From: WTJO01 sp965660165 | Lineage (GTDB): Bacteria > Pseudomonadota > Alphaproteobacteria > Puniceispirillales > Puniceispirillaceae | Direction: 5' to 3' | Assembly: GCA_965660165.1 (NCBI GenBank) | Contig: CBFHYU010000009.1 | Location: 4,637 to 68,636 of the forward strand | DNA length: 64,000 nt | Shown: one piece after another, positions 45,098 to 54,031 of the stretch | Numbering within the stretch: position 1 is the first letter of the stretch | How the letters are laid out: the number at the start of each line of letters is the position of its first letter | Program-made: the position numbers and the translations under genes | Notes under the pieces: generated by a model | Database searches by the model: none | The model's input: only the letters and a program-made list of their open reading frames with translations | Told to the model about the DNA's origin: nothing

Positions 45098-46045
45098 ATG
45101 GACCGGCACTATCCACAAGATGACCATAAGATGGCTGTGTACACGCTGTCCCGTCAGGGGCGGAGTTTTTACTGGGCCTCACGGCTATTGGGCAGGCACA
45201 TGGCAGAGGATGCAGCACGCCTCTATTCCTTTTGCCGTGTCTTGGATGATATGGCAGATGGTGATATTGCAGGCGGTCCAGAAACACTGCAGCTTATTCA
45301 TGACCAGCTATCCCAACTGATAGCAGGCAAACAGGTAGACCAGCCAGAGCCAAATTTAGATGCATTTATGGTGTTGGCAGATACCTCGCATATTCCGCTT
45401 TTGCCTGTGATGCATCTGATGCAAGGGCTTATTGCTGATCAGAATATTGTTGCCGTTGAAACAGAAGATGAGCTGATACAATATAGCTATCATGTTGCGG
45501 GTGCGGTGGGTCTGCTAATGTGCCCTGTTCTTGGCTGTCATCATCAGCTAGCCTCAAAATTTGCGATGGATATGGGTATTGCTATGCAACTCACAAATAT
45601 TGCAAGAGATGTGCTAGAAGATGCAATGCTAGGTAGGCGCTATCTGCCAGCTCAGTGGGTATCAGGCATGAGTGCATCAACTATCAAACAGGTTGCCGCC
45701 GAGCAAGATGAAGAGGGCATAGCTATTATAAGACAGGCAATTTTGCGCCTGCTGATGCTAGCTGAGCGTTATTATAAAAGCGGAGAGGCAGGGCTAGGCT
45801 ATCTGCCATTTAGGGCTCGGCTAAGCATTGCTGTAGCGGGAAGGGTATATCGCAAAATTGGTATCAAGCTTATGAAAAATGGTATTAACTGGCATCAGGG
45901 CAGAGTGATTACCAGCAAAGCAGAAAAGCTGCTAGCCTCACTACAGGCAGTTACACCAGTGCTATTGGCGAGCAGGAAAGCTGCCCATAATGCTGAGTTG
46001 CATCAGCCGCTAAAAGACTATCTTGGCGCAGGCTATCCGCAATGA
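45098..46045 (+). CDS. crtB: Phytoene synthase
   Basis: A 315-residue enzyme joining two GGPP molecules into phytoene. The two aspartate-rich sites are YSFCRVLDDMADGD and LTNIARDVLEDAMLGRRYLP. It lies 33 bp after crtI and overlaps crtY as ATGA. The first 12 residues are poorly conserved; a later in-frame ATG is possible. Confidence 0.95.
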   Translation: MDRHYPQDDHKMAVYTLSRQGRSFYWASRLLGRHMAEDAARLYSFCRVLDDMADGDIAGGPETLQLIHDQLSQLIAGKQVDQPEPNLDAFMVLADTSHIPLLPVMHLMQGLIADQNIVAVETEDELIQYSYHVAGAVGLLMCPVLGCHHQLASKFAMDMGIAMQLTNIARDVLEDAMLGRRYLPAQWVSGMSASTIKQVAAEQDEEGIAIIRQAILRLLMLAERYYKSGEAGLGYLPFRARLSIAVAGRVYRKIGIKLMKNGINWHQGRVITSKAEKLLASLQAVTPVLLASRKAAHNAELHQPLKDYLGAGYPQ

Positions 46046-47133
46046 AACAGCCTATCTCACATATCTCAGTGCTTGGGGCAGGATGTGCTGGATTATCGCT
46101 TGCCTATTATGCCGCCAAAGCTGATGACAGGCTGGATATATCTATCTTTGGCAAGCTATCACAAGCGGCAACAGATAGCCATATATGGGGGTTCTGGAAA
46201 ACGGATTGGCTTGATGAGCCTGCAAGTCTGGCGCGAAACTCATGGCAGCATTGGCGTATCATTACAGAAACAGGCGATGCCTGTCAGACTAGCAAAACCT
46301 ATCCATATCATGCGCTTGAATCAGATAAATGGCTGAACCATTGTCTTGATAATGTGGCTGGTAGAGCTGAATTTGATGATAGCATGCCAGATGAGCTAGA
46401 TATTCCTTTTCCCTGTTTTGACAGCCGAACGCCAGAGTTGCCAGATGCGCCTATGCTTCAGCATTTTATCGGCATTGAGGTGTATAGCAAGCAGGCAGTA
46501 TTTACCCCAGATACAGTCACCTTGATGGATTTTAGATGTGACCAGTCTTTTGGTATTCATTTTATTTATCTTCTGCCGTTCTCAGAACATCAGGCGTTGA
46601 TTGAATCAACATTATTTTCAACAGAAGTGTTACCAGAATCTGTGTATGAGGGATTTATCACAGAGTATCTAGCGCGGCATTACAAGCTTGATAATGTTGA
46701 TATATTATCGCGTGAGCGCGGCGTTATTCCTATGTCTGAGATTATGGCGGTTGGGCAAACAAGCTTGCCTATTGGGGCAAATGCAGGCTGTATCCGTCCC
46801 TCATCTGGATATGGATTTAGCTTTATCCAAAAACAGGCACAAAGGCTGGCAACAGATATTCCATCAGGCCGCCTTCCAGCAGGCAGACAGGCTATGAGAC
46901 CGCCCCATAGATGGATTGACAGACAGCTGGACAGCATTTTTCTTTCAGTATTGCGTCACCATCCAGAGATGGCACCTGAGATCTTTCTATCTATGGCACA
47001 GGCGCTAGATGGTGATGAAATGGCAATGTTTATGTCTGGCTTTGCGAGGCCGTCAACATATGTCAAACTAATCATGGCAATGCCAAAGCTGGTATTTATC
47101 AGAGCAGCCTTTCGCTGGTATCTGGGGCAATAG
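46042..47133 (+). CDS. crtY: Lycopene beta-cyclase
   Basis: A 363-residue flavoprotein cyclising lycopene to beta-carotene. It begins with the dinucleotide fold VLGAGCAGLSLAYYAAK and contains HIWGFWKTDWLDEP and GANAGCIRPSSGYGFSFIQKQA, both characteristic of CrtY. The start overlaps the crtB stop. Confidence 0.94.
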   Translation: MKQPISHISVLGAGCAGLSLAYYAAKADDRLDISIFGKLSQAATDSHIWGFWKTDWLDEPASLARNSWQHWRIITETGDACQTSKTYPYHALESDKWLNHCLDNVAGRAEFDDSMPDELDIPFPCFDSRTPELPDAPMLQHFIGIEVYSKQAVFTPDTVTLMDFRCDQSFGIHFIYLLPFSEHQALIESTLFSTEVLPESVYEGFITEYLARHYKLDNVDILSRERGVIPMSEIMAVGQTSLPIGANAGCIRPSSGYGFSFIQKQAQRLATDIPSGRLPAGRQAMRPPHRWIDRQLDSIFLSVLRHHPEMAPEIFLSMAQALDGDEMAMFMSGFARPSTYVKLIMAMPKLVFIRAAFRWYLGQ

Positions 47134-47138
47134 GGGGC

Positions 47139-48008
47139 GTGATGCTGACAATAGGGGATATGGGTGCGCTAGTGGCTGTGATGCTGGTTGGCTTACCGCA
47201 TGGCGCTTTTGATGGCGCGATTGCCTTTTGTCTTGGGATGGGGCGTTCAAAAGGGCGAATGATAGGGTTTGTTATTGTCTATCTGGTGTTGGCTGGTTTG
47301 TTCGTTATGGTCTGGTCATTATCTGCTGTATTTGCGCTTGCTTGTTTTGTGTTGCTTAGCATTGTGCATTTTGGAAGTTGCGATGCACATGCCGCTAGCA
47401 ATCCGTTTTCTGGAAGGCTGAAACAGCTATTCCATATTTGTGTGATGGGTGCGCATGGCGGGATCGTGACAATCTGTCTGAGCTATTTTCACCCTGATGA
47501 GGTTGATAGGCTATTTGCGGTTCTGGCAGGTAGCAATGCCTTTATCGTTACAGATATGCTGGGAATATTATGGCCAGTATGGCTTGGCTGTGTGATGATA
47601 TATGGGCTTGTGGCACTTCGGCATCATAGCCTTGTTCTGCCCCTTGCCGAAATTGCTGTTCTGTCTGGTTTGATGGCTATTTTGCCGCCTCTAATCAGCT
47701 TTGCTATCTATTTCTGTCTGGTACATTCACGCCGCCATTTTCTATCGATTTTCTCGGCGATGAAGGCTGTAGTGTCTACCGCTATGATCATTAAAACTGC
47801 GTCTGTGCTAACGCTGGCAACATGGGGATTTGGTGTGGCTGGCTTTGTTGCACAAAGACATTATGGCATAGCTACTATTGATGATGCAGCGCTTCGAACC
47901 GTATTTATCCTGCTTGCCGCCCTTACCTTGCCCCATATGGTTCTGGTTGATGGCCTGTTTCGGCCAACTATGAAGAAGCTGGAAGAAAGTAGCCTGCGCC
48001 ATGAATAG
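47139..48008 (+). CDS. blh: Beta-carotene 15,15'-dioxygenase (Brp/Blh)
   Basis: An integral membrane enzyme of 289 residues that cuts beta-carotene into two retinal molecules, the proteorhodopsin chromophore. It shows GLPHGAFDGAIAF, SIVHFGSCDAHA, FCLVHSRRHFLSIF and LPHMVLVDG with the conserved histidines, and about eight hydrophobic segments. A GTG at 47139 or ATG at 47142 could start it. Its end overlaps idi by 8 bp. Confidence 0.93.
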   Translation: MMLTIGDMGALVAVMLVGLPHGAFDGAIAFCLGMGRSKGRMIGFVIVYLVLAGLFVMVWSLSAVFALACFVLLSIVHFGSCDAHAASNPFSGRLKQLFHICVMGAHGGIVTICLSYFHPDEVDRLFAVLAGSNAFIVTDMLGILWPVWLGCVMIYGLVALRHHSLVLPLAEIAVLSGLMAILPPLISFAIYFCLVHSRRHFLSIFSAMKAVVSTAMIIKTASVLTLATWGFGVAGFVAQRHYGIATIDDAALRTVFILLAALTLPHMVLVDGLFRPTMKKLEESSLRHE

Positions 48009-49017
48009 CCCATCTGATAGTTCAGCCCGCAAAGATGCACATCTTGATTTGGCACGCCAAGTCACGGCTACTATGGCTTCGCATAGTCTAGATAAGATAT
48101 CATTGCCATATTCTGCCCTACCTGAGCTGAGCTTTGATGAGATTGACCTGACAACGAGATTTATCGGCTGTACCCTATCTGCCCCGATAATGATCACAGG
48201 CATGACAGGCGGCACTGCACGGGCAGATGCAATAAATGAAATGCTGGTGATGGCCGCTGAAACAGCACAGATTGCCATTGGTTTGGGCTCGCAACGTGCC
48301 AGTCTTGAAGCTGGTAAAACACAGTCTAATTTGCGGAAAATAGCCCCAAAAGCCTGTCTTGTGGGTAATATAGGCGGCGCCCAATTAGCAGGTAAAGATG
48401 GTATTGAGCTAGCCTTGCGTGCTGTAGAGGATATTGACGCAAATGCGCTTGCTATTCATCTGAATCCACTTCAGGAAATAATCCAGCCAGAGGGCGATCA
48501 TGACTGGCGCGGGGTAGAGCAGGCCATTGCTGAGTTGGTGGATAGGCTTGACTGTCCTGTAATCGTCAAGGAAGTGGGCGCTGGTCTGTCAGCCTCGGTG
48601 GTAGCGCGGCTTGTAGGGCTTGGCGTTCGCCATATTGACCTTGCCTGTAAGGGTGGAACAAACTGGGCATTGATCGAATATCTGCGCCAGCAGGACAAAA
48701 ATCAATCGCTCTATGCCCCTTTTATTGATACTGGATATGAGCTAGTGCCAGCGCTGATAGATGCCACAAACACAGCGCCAGATGCGGTCATCATTGCTTC
48801 AGGCGGATTGCGTCATGGCCTTGATATTGCAAAAACGCTTTGGCTTGGGGCTGATTTAGGCGGAATGGCGGGGGCAATTTTGCGTCATCTTGAAGATGAA
48901 GATCATTCACTTCATCCTGATAGGCTACTATCCGCATTAGAGGAAATTTGTTCCCAAATTCAGATAGCCTTATTTCTGTCTGGCGCAAAATCAGTAGCAG
49001 AATTACGCAAATTATAA
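48001..49017 (+). CDS. fni: Isopentenyl-diphosphate isomerase, type 2
   Basis: A 338-residue FMN- and NADPH-dependent isomerase interconverting IPP and DMAPP. The family start RKDAHLDLA is followed by APIMITGMTGG, GLGSQRA, HLNPLQE, VKEVGAGLS and DLACKGGTNWA. It supplies the allylic substrate for crtE and completes the retinal operon. Confidence 0.95.
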   Translation: MNSPSDSSARKDAHLDLARQVTATMASHSLDKISLPYSALPELSFDEIDLTTRFIGCTLSAPIMITGMTGGTARADAINEMLVMAAETAQIAIGLGSQRASLEAGKTQSNLRKIAPKACLVGNIGGAQLAGKDGIELALRAVEDIDANALAIHLNPLQEIIQPEGDHDWRGVEQAIAELVDRLDCPVIVKEVGAGLSASVVARLVGLGVRHIDLACKGGTNWALIEYLRQQDKNQSLYAPFIDTGYELVPALIDATNTAPDAVIIASGGLRHGLDIAKTLWLGADLGGMAGAILRHLEDEDHSLHPDRLLSALEEICSQIQIALFLSGAKSVAELRKL

Positions 49018-49119
49018 CGCTATGTTGCGCATCGCAGAACAAAAATAGGCTTAATTCTGGCTAAAACATGCTGGGTTTCAGCGATTATCAGACAAAAATG
49101 TCATTTTTTATTAAAAAAC

Positions 49120-49158
49120 TATACCCATAGAAATCTAAATTAGAATTCTATGGGTATA
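49120..49158. repeat. 39-nt near-perfect palindrome
   Basis: Arms of 19 nt around a central A at 49139 pair at 18 of 19 positions; the only mismatch is 49133/49145. The outer 13 bp (starting TATACCCATAGAA) are exact. It lies after the retinal operon and ends at a TATAAG (49155-49160) that could be a -10 box. It may be an operator or a stable RNA hairpin. On the minus strand it is followed by GTTTTTT. Confidence 0.85.
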
Positions 49159-49164
49159 AGGTAT

Positions 49165-49230
49165 GACTTGAAAAAGTCTTCCCCCCGTTGGAGGTCTCGG
49201 TTTCCTACTTTCCGAGACCTCCTATTTTTT
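49165..49230 (+). ncRNA. Candidate small regulatory RNA
   Basis: A 66-nt segment with the layout of a small trans-acting RNA. It has a 5' hairpin GACTT-GAAA-AAGTC with a GNRA-type loop (49165-49178), a C-rich single strand TTCCCCCCGTT, and an 11-bp terminator stem (49190-49200 with 49212-49222) whose loop TTTCCTACTTT is also pyrimidine-rich, then TATTTTTT. A possible -10 TATAAG lies at 49155-49160, but no good -35 is visible. No reading frame is present. Confidence 0.5.
49190..49230 (+). terminator. Strong rho-independent terminator
   Basis: GGAGGTCTCGG (49190-49200) pairs perfectly with CCGAGACCTCC (49212-49222) around an 11-nt loop, followed by TATTTTTT (49223-49230). It lies 170 bp beyond the last retinal gene and most likely ends the candidate small RNA, or read-through from idi. 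Confidence 0.92.
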
Positions 49231-49393
49231 CACAATCTGAAACAATGTGACAGCCCCATTTCCACAATGTGAACATTATGTGGCCTATGGTATAATTATG
49301 CGCTGATCTTGGCTTTACCCAACAGACTATGATTTGATGGGAAGGCAGGGTATGACGTGACAGGCTGAAAGATGACAATATTGGGAGGGTATC

Positions 49394-50182
49394 ATGGATA
49401 ATGCGTTAGCCTATGAGGCAGGCCAGCTATTGCTTGATAGTCGCAAGCACGGCACGGTTATTGATGGGTTGCCATCACAATGCTGTCCGCAAAGCCGAAT
49501 AGAGGGATATCAGATACAGGCCTGTTTTGAAGAAGCAGATGCGAGAGTTGGTTGGAAAATTGCTGCAACCAGCCTTGCTGGACAACAGCATATTGGAATT
49601 GACGGCCCCATAGCTGGCAGGCTGACAGAAGAAATGGTCTTTGCTGAAGATGATATTGTGCCTTTTGGTAAAAACAGAATGGCAGTAGCAGAAGCCGAAT
49701 TTGTATTCCAGCTTGGCACGCAGCTTACCCCACGTTCTACAGCCTATTCTATGGATGAGGTGATGGCGGCTGTCTCTGCCCTATATCTGGGGATTGAGCT
49801 ACCAGATTCACGGTTTTCTGATTTTGTAACTGTGGGCGCGCCTAATCTGATTGCGGATAATGCGTGCGGCTATCAATTTGTCTGGGGGCCTGAAGCGTCG
49901 TCCTCATGGCGAGCATACGATCTGTCTGCCCATACCATATCCGCAACGGTGCAGAGCGGTGCAGATATACAGCATTATGACGGGATAGGCGCAAATGTGC
50001 TTGGCGATCCAAAGCGTGCGCTATGCTGGCTGGTAAATGAATTATCAGCACATGGCATTACCATTGATGCAGGCGAGATAGTCACAACAGGCACCTGTAC
50101 AATCCCAATGCCAATTGCCGCAGGGAATAAGATAATCGCTGATTTTGGGGTGTTAGGCACGGTCACATGCCAACTTGGCTAG
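49394..50182 (+). CDS. 2-keto-4-pentenoate hydratase-like (FAH superfamily)
   Basis: A 262-residue MhpD-type hydratase. Recognisable blocks are RIEGYQIQA, VGWKIAATS, GPIAGRLTEEMV, VAEAEFVFQLG with metal acidic residues, and VTTGTCTIPMPIAAGNKIIADFG. It would add water to 2-hydroxy-penta-2,4-dienoate, a product of meta-cleavage of aromatic rings. GGGAGGG precedes the ATG. A partner hydroxylase and dioxygenase lie 17 kb away; no aldolase is in the window. Confidence 0.88.
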   Translation: MDNALAYEAGQLLLDSRKHGTVIDGLPSQCCPQSRIEGYQIQACFEEADARVGWKIAATSLAGQQHIGIDGPIAGRLTEEMVFAEDDIVPFGKNRMAVAEAEFVFQLGTQLTPRSTAYSMDEVMAAVSALYLGIELPDSRFSDFVTVGAPNLIADNACGYQFVWGPEASSSWRAYDLSAHTISATVQSGADIQHYDGIGANVLGDPKRALCWLVNELSAHGITIDAGEIVTTGTCTIPMPIAAGNKIIADFGVLGTVTCQLG

Positions 50183-50587
50183 CTGGAAGCGCTGGAGGAA
50201 GTCAAAGGGTAGATGGTTACCAGCCTGTTGGTTTTTTAATTTTTTTGCCGGACAAAATGGCCATAGTGAATTTCTAAAGTTGGTAATGTTTTCAATGCAT
50301 CCAGATATGCCTTCTGCCTTTTGGGAGCATCAGGGTCATGGTGTGAGGGTTCTAGTTGAGCTGTGAAATATTTGTATTCTTTAAGCAACCATAATATAGA
50401 TTAAACCCATCTACATAGATGGTTGTTCTCATGATTTCCTCAATAAAAAACGAGGGCTTCCCGAAGGAAGCCCACAGTCCCTGAGTAGTATCAAGGACAG
50501 AATTAGGTATAATCATCAGCTATCTAATTGTGAGTGTCAACTTCTTGACAGTAAGCGAGCTATCTAGCTGGTGCTATCTTTTCATCA
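50183..50587. other. Intergenic region between hydratase and aminotransferase
   Basis: These 405 bp hold no convincing gene. A short plus-strand frame overlapping the hydratase end lacks any family features. The one clear element is the minus-strand terminator near 50444-50473, about 115 bp beyond the aminotransferase stop. Confidence 0.65.
50444..50473 (-). terminator. Terminator of the aminotransferase gene
   Basis: Read on the minus strand, GGGCTTCC and GGAAGCCC close a TTCG tetraloop (50454-50473), followed by TCG and six T. The UUCG loop and T-run make it a canonical intrinsic terminator. Confidence 0.88.
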
Positions 50588-51841
50588 CTAGGCTGCAATG
50601 ACTTTCATGGCGGCTAGGAACTGTGCGATTTCATGAGTGCTGTTATAGTGGCACATAGAGACACGCACACATCCATCTAGCCCAAGCGGATCAAGAATAT
50701 TGCCTGAGTAATGATCTGCTTTTCTAAGATGGGTTCTGATGCCTTCTGCATTCAGCTTTGCTACCACCTCAGCGGACGCCATACCATCAACATAAAGTGA
50801 TACCAACCCTTCGCGTGCCGCATTGTCAGCGCCGCCAATTATGTGAACCTTTTCCATAGATTCAAGTCCTTGCAGATTGCCAATACCTTTGATCATTGCA
50901 TCTGTCAGAGTTTTTTCGTGGGCATGAATAGCTGCCCCTGCCGCTTCAAATTTCTTGCGTCTATCTGTCTCTGAGCTAACCTCGCCGCCAAGCCATTCCA
51001 AATAGTCAGCAACATCGGACAAGGTTGCATAGGCGCCAGTATCGCGTGTGCCCAATTCCCAATTTTCAGCAGGCCCGCCTACCAGCGCATCATGCTCAAT
51101 CTGTGATAGCCTGTCTGAAATCCAAGCAAGCCCATAGCCATGACGTGAAAACATTTTATAGGGCGATATCACATAACCATCTATATCATAGCGTGCTAAA
51201 TCTATCAGCCCATGGGCGGCATGCTGGATACCATCAACAATAATCAGGCAATCGGGCGCAACCTTGCGGATTGCAGCAGATATAGCAGGCACATCCATCC
51301 CCATCCCTGTAACAGGCGAGGTATGCAGGATAGTAGCCACCCGCGTATCAGGCGTGACCTGTGCTGCATAATCATCTGCTGTAACCAGCCCAAGCGTATT
51401 ATTATGAGGGATCAATTTATGTGTCTTATGGCTGATTTTTGACCATCTGTGACAGGCACTTCTGGTTGCTGGATGCTCAACTGTCGAGCCAAGTACAATG
51501 CCATTATGCTCTGAGCCAAGACAGGCATTCATGATAAGGCGAAATAACAGTTCAGTGCCGCTTTCCCCAACAAAAAACTGACCTGTTGAGATATTCATCA
51601 TTGCTCTCATATCATCTTTTGCTTTGTTAATAACGCGCACAAGCTCATGAGAGGCAGGGTTTTCGCGTCCCTGATTATCAGGCACAGCGGCATAATATTG
51701 CGAGGTATCAACGACTGAATTGAGAGTAAGTGCGCCACCTGCATTTTCAAAAAATATACGCTGGCCTTGAATAGGACATTCTTCTACCTGCGCAAATTTA
51801 CTGCGAATATCAGCTAACACATTATCTGTAATTTGTGGCAT
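50588..51841 (-). CDS. Class V PLP-dependent aminotransferase (cysteine-desulfurase-like fold)
   Basis: A 417-residue fold-type I PLP enzyme. The PLP lysine lies in YVISPYKMFSRHGYG, the ring-stacking/acidic region is IVDGIQHAAHGL, and FFENAGGALT is the N-terminal substrate loop. It resembles SufS/isopenicillin-N-epimerase-type proteins, but lacks an obvious catalytic cysteine loop near the C-terminus of a desulfurase, so it may be a lyase or epimerase. The ATG at 51841 is preferred. Confidence 0.82.
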   Translation of the reverse strand: MPQITDNVLADIRSKFAQVEECPIQGQRIFFENAGGALTLNSVVDTSQYYAAVPDNQGRENPASHELVRVINKAKDDMRAMMNISTGQFFVGESGTELLFRLIMNACLGSEHNGIVLGSTVEHPATRSACHRWSKISHKTHKLIPHNNTLGLVTADDYAAQVTPDTRVATILHTSPVTGMGMDVPAISAAIRKVAPDCLIIVDGIQHAAHGLIDLARYDIDGYVISPYKMFSRHGYGLAWISDRLSQIEHDALVGGPAENWELGTRDTGAYATLSDVADYLEWLGGEVSSETDRRKKFEAAGAAIHAHEKTLTDAMIKGIGNLQGLESMEKVHIIGGADNAAREGLVSLYVDGMASAEVVAKLNAEGIRTHLRKADHYSGNILDPLGLDGCVRVSMCHYNSTHEIAQFLAAMKVIAA

Positions 51842-51920
51842 ATCACCAAACCTCACCAATCAAAAATATTGAACTGCCATCACCTTATATCCATTTTTTC
51901 TGCGGTACAACTAAAGATAA

Positions 51921-51952
51921 GAAAAATGGAAGCGCCTGAGATAGCGCTCCCA
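51921..51952 (-). terminator. Terminator of the outer-membrane protein gene
   Basis: On the minus strand GGAGCGC pairs with GCGCTTCC (one bulge) around an 8-nt loop, followed by ATTTTTCTT. It lies ~45 bp beyond the stop at 51996. Confidence 0.72.
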
Positions 51953-51995
51953 TTTTATCGTGCTAGTCGTGTTGCGTGACCTAGCTAGGCGTTGA

Positions 51996-53315
51996 CTAAA
52001 GGTCGAATTTTCGAGACAGGCTTAGGCCAGTTTTATGTGAATGGATATGTGCGGATTTCTGGTTTGAATCAGTTTTCGAATAGCTGGTATCAATCCCGAT
52101 AATAAGCGCACCTAACGGTTGCCATAATTCCTGACCTTTAATTGTATAGCTAACAGTGTAACGGTCTGTTTTATCTTGCTGTTTTTTGAGGTTGATAAGC
52201 TTTTTATGATGGATAGTATCGCTGAAGCTGGCTGTAAGAATCAGCCTTTGATCACGTGGCAGAATTTTCACCAACAAGGCAGAGATACTATCTGAATCCT
52301 TATGCAGGTTTTTCGGATCATCTTGTTTTTCCGCTTGTGTTTTCGCCTGTGAGGCTGTTAGCCGCGCATAGGTGGTTCGCGATAAAGATAAGCCGAAAAA
52401 AAGGCTGTTTGCTATTGTGTTGGCATCAAGATTATCTGCATTGACAATCTTTGAATGTCTATGAGCTGACCTGCTTTGGCTCACGCCAAGTTGCATGTTA
52501 TCTCTGAGCTTTTGGGACAGTTCAAGTTCATAGCTAGTAATCGAAATATCAGAGGCGATGGTTTTTTGCTGTTTGATATTATGCCTGTTAAAAGAGCCGC
52601 GCTGAATACCTGTTTTCAGTATGGTGTCTGATGCAAAATTATATTCCAGCCCAAATGTGCCAGACAGATATTGATTATCTATCGACACTGTATCTGGGCC
52701 ATCTTTGAAGCTGGCGCTAATGCCAAAATTGGCCTTTAGCGCGCGATCTTCGGTAAGAAGATAGCTGGTATTAAGCAGGGCTGAACCTGATCTGATAGTA
52801 TCGCTTTTCTTGTTATATTTCCGATAGATAGGATCAGGCATTGCAGCATCAATACCTGTTTTTGATGTCACCTGTCCGCCCTTTGGCCATGAATTGATGT
52901 TATTGCCATAGCCAATGCCAGCCTTAAAGGTAATATTGGCAGTGAAGCGGCGGTCACGCATTTTGATAGCGGCAAGCAATTGTCTTGCTTTTTGTTTATC
53001 TGCCTTGGGAATATCTAAGGTAGTCATTAGGTGAAGTTCTGAGGCAATTTCTGCGCCCCGCCCAAGTGAGGTTAGTATTTGGGCTCGGAAAAAGCGCGCT
53101 GATAAATCTGTTGGTCTGGCAATAACCACTTGCGTCATCTTATCTAGTGCCGCATCAAACTGTTTTTGCTGAACATGCTGTTGTGCTTCGTTGCGCAAGC
53201 GTTGAATCTCTGCATCACTAAGAGATTGTTGCGCATGGCCAAGATCTGCAAGACAGATAAAAATACTGGTGAGCATGAATAGTGTAAACCACCATCTAAC
53301 AACATTCTGGTTCAT
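51996..53315 (-). CDS. TPR plus beta-barrel outer-membrane protein (Slam-like layout)
   Basis: A 439-residue exported protein. The start at 53315 has AAGAGGA upstream and a signal peptide ending near GHAQQ. Residues ~30-120 form TPR-like helices (QHVQQKQFDAALDKMTQVV, ARFFRAQILTSLGR). From ~135 to the end the chain alternates short polar/aromatic strands (SALLNTSYLL, LSGTFGLEYNF, SITSYELELSQKL) and ends in SRKFDL, suggesting an outer-membrane barrel. This layout resembles surface-lipoprotein assembly modulators, but identity is unproven. It is the third gene of a minus-strand run with two exported paralogues, divergent from the giant flagellin. Confidence 0.68.
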   Translation of the reverse strand: MNQNVVRWWFTLFMLTSIFICLADLGHAQQSLSDAEIQRLRNEAQQHVQQKQFDAALDKMTQVVIARPTDLSARFFRAQILTSLGRGAEIASELHLMTTLDIPKADKQKARQLLAAIKMRDRRFTANITFKAGIGYGNNINSWPKGGQVTSKTGIDAAMPDPIYRKYNKKSDTIRSGSALLNTSYLLTEDRALKANFGISASFKDGPDTVSIDNQYLSGTFGLEYNFASDTILKTGIQRGSFNRHNIKQQKTIASDISITSYELELSQKLRDNMQLGVSQSRSAHRHSKIVNADNLDANTIANSLFFGLSLSRTTYARLTASQAKTQAEKQDDPKNLHKDSDSISALLVKILPRDQRLILTASFSDTIHHKKLINLKKQQDKTDRYTVSYTIKGQELWQPLGALIIGIDTSYSKTDSNQKSAHIHSHKTGLSLSRKFDL

Positions 53316-53390
53316 TAAAACGTCCTCTTTTTCATGTGGGCTGATAGGCAAAAATGCAATTTTTGAGGCTGGCTAAGATTTCCCAAAGCA

Positions 53391-53984
53391 CTAGGGCGCC
53401 TGTTCTGAAAGCAGGGGCATTTGGTTGATCACAATAGCCTTATCTGCTTCAGAAAGCTGATTCCAGATAGCAAGGCTGGCGGCCATATGCCTGCCAGCGT
53501 TAGTATCATTTGCTACTTCGACAGGATCATAGGTGACAACAGCAGAAAAATAGTCAAAATTCTGATTGCCAACCAACTGCTTGCCTGGCTCAGACAGGGT
53601 GTTGAAGCCTTCAAGCGTGCTACGAATTTGCGAGATGGAATAGGTGCCTTCTTCTATCACCGCGCCAATCACATCCAGAATATCGAAATTAAAAAATTCG
53701 GCATTGGATGAGACAAGCGCTAACGTAGCGGTGGCATCAGAAGCGTCATTTGCAGAGATCACCCCCTCATTGATTGCCTCTGCCACGATAGAGTCGATGG
53801 TAATATCAAAATCAGAAGATAATGTGTTATCTGGCCCAACCGAACGTTCTAATGTTGCCAGTTCTGTTGCATTCATATTGCCGATAATCTCGGCTAATGA
53901 CGGCACTTCTGCGCTACTATCCTGAGCAGATGCGCTTCCTGCCCATAATGCGAGAATAAAAATCCTAATTAGATGGTGTTTCAT
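53391..53984 (-). CDS. Exported protein, paralogue A (unknown family)
   Basis: A 197-residue secreted protein with a signal peptide (LIRIFILALWAGSASAQ). The start at 53984 has GAGAGA before it. The central part is shared with its neighbour at 54032-54562: acidic DFDITIDSIVAEAINEGVI, LVSSNAEFFNFDILD and STLEGFNTLSE. Compared with it this copy has an insertion of ~25 residues near YFSAVVTYDPVEVAND. I do not recognise the family. The position between the barrel protein and the giant flagellin suggests a surface or filament role. Confidence 0.72.
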   Translation of the reverse strand: MKHHLIRIFILALWAGSASAQDSSAEVPSLAEIIGNMNATELATLERSVGPDNTLSSDFDITIDSIVAEAINEGVISANDASDATATLALVSSNAEFFNFDILDVIGAVIEEGTYSISQIRSTLEGFNTLSEPGKQLVGNQNFDYFSAVVTYDPVEVANDTNAGRHMAASLAIWNQLSEADKAIVINQMPLLSEQAP

Positions 53985-54031
53985 AATATCTCTCTTTTTG
54001 GATGTCATTTGTCAGCGGGGTAGTGGCGAAA

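Larger units (their letters stand above)
49018..49393. other. Intergenic block with several hairpins
   Basis: No gene is seen in these 376 bp. From left to right it holds a small GACA/TGTC hairpin with a T-run (49091-49110), a possible end of the retinal operon; the 39-nt near-palindrome at 49120-49158; and a candidate small RNA at 49165-49230 ending in a strong terminator. The rest (49231-49393) leads to the hydratase and shows nothing distinct. Confidence 0.7.

Noticed and set aside
50175..50366. A 63-codon plus-strand frame after the hydratase.
   Set aside because: It overlaps the hydratase stop, has no ribosome site that fits, no hydrophobic or domain pattern, and sits in a region that looks non-coding.
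51996..53315. A firm assignment of the TPR-barrel protein as a Slam surface-lipoprotein translocator.
   Set aside because: The domain order fits, but no lipoprotein substrate with a lipobox is next to it and the barrel similarity cannot be shown by eye.
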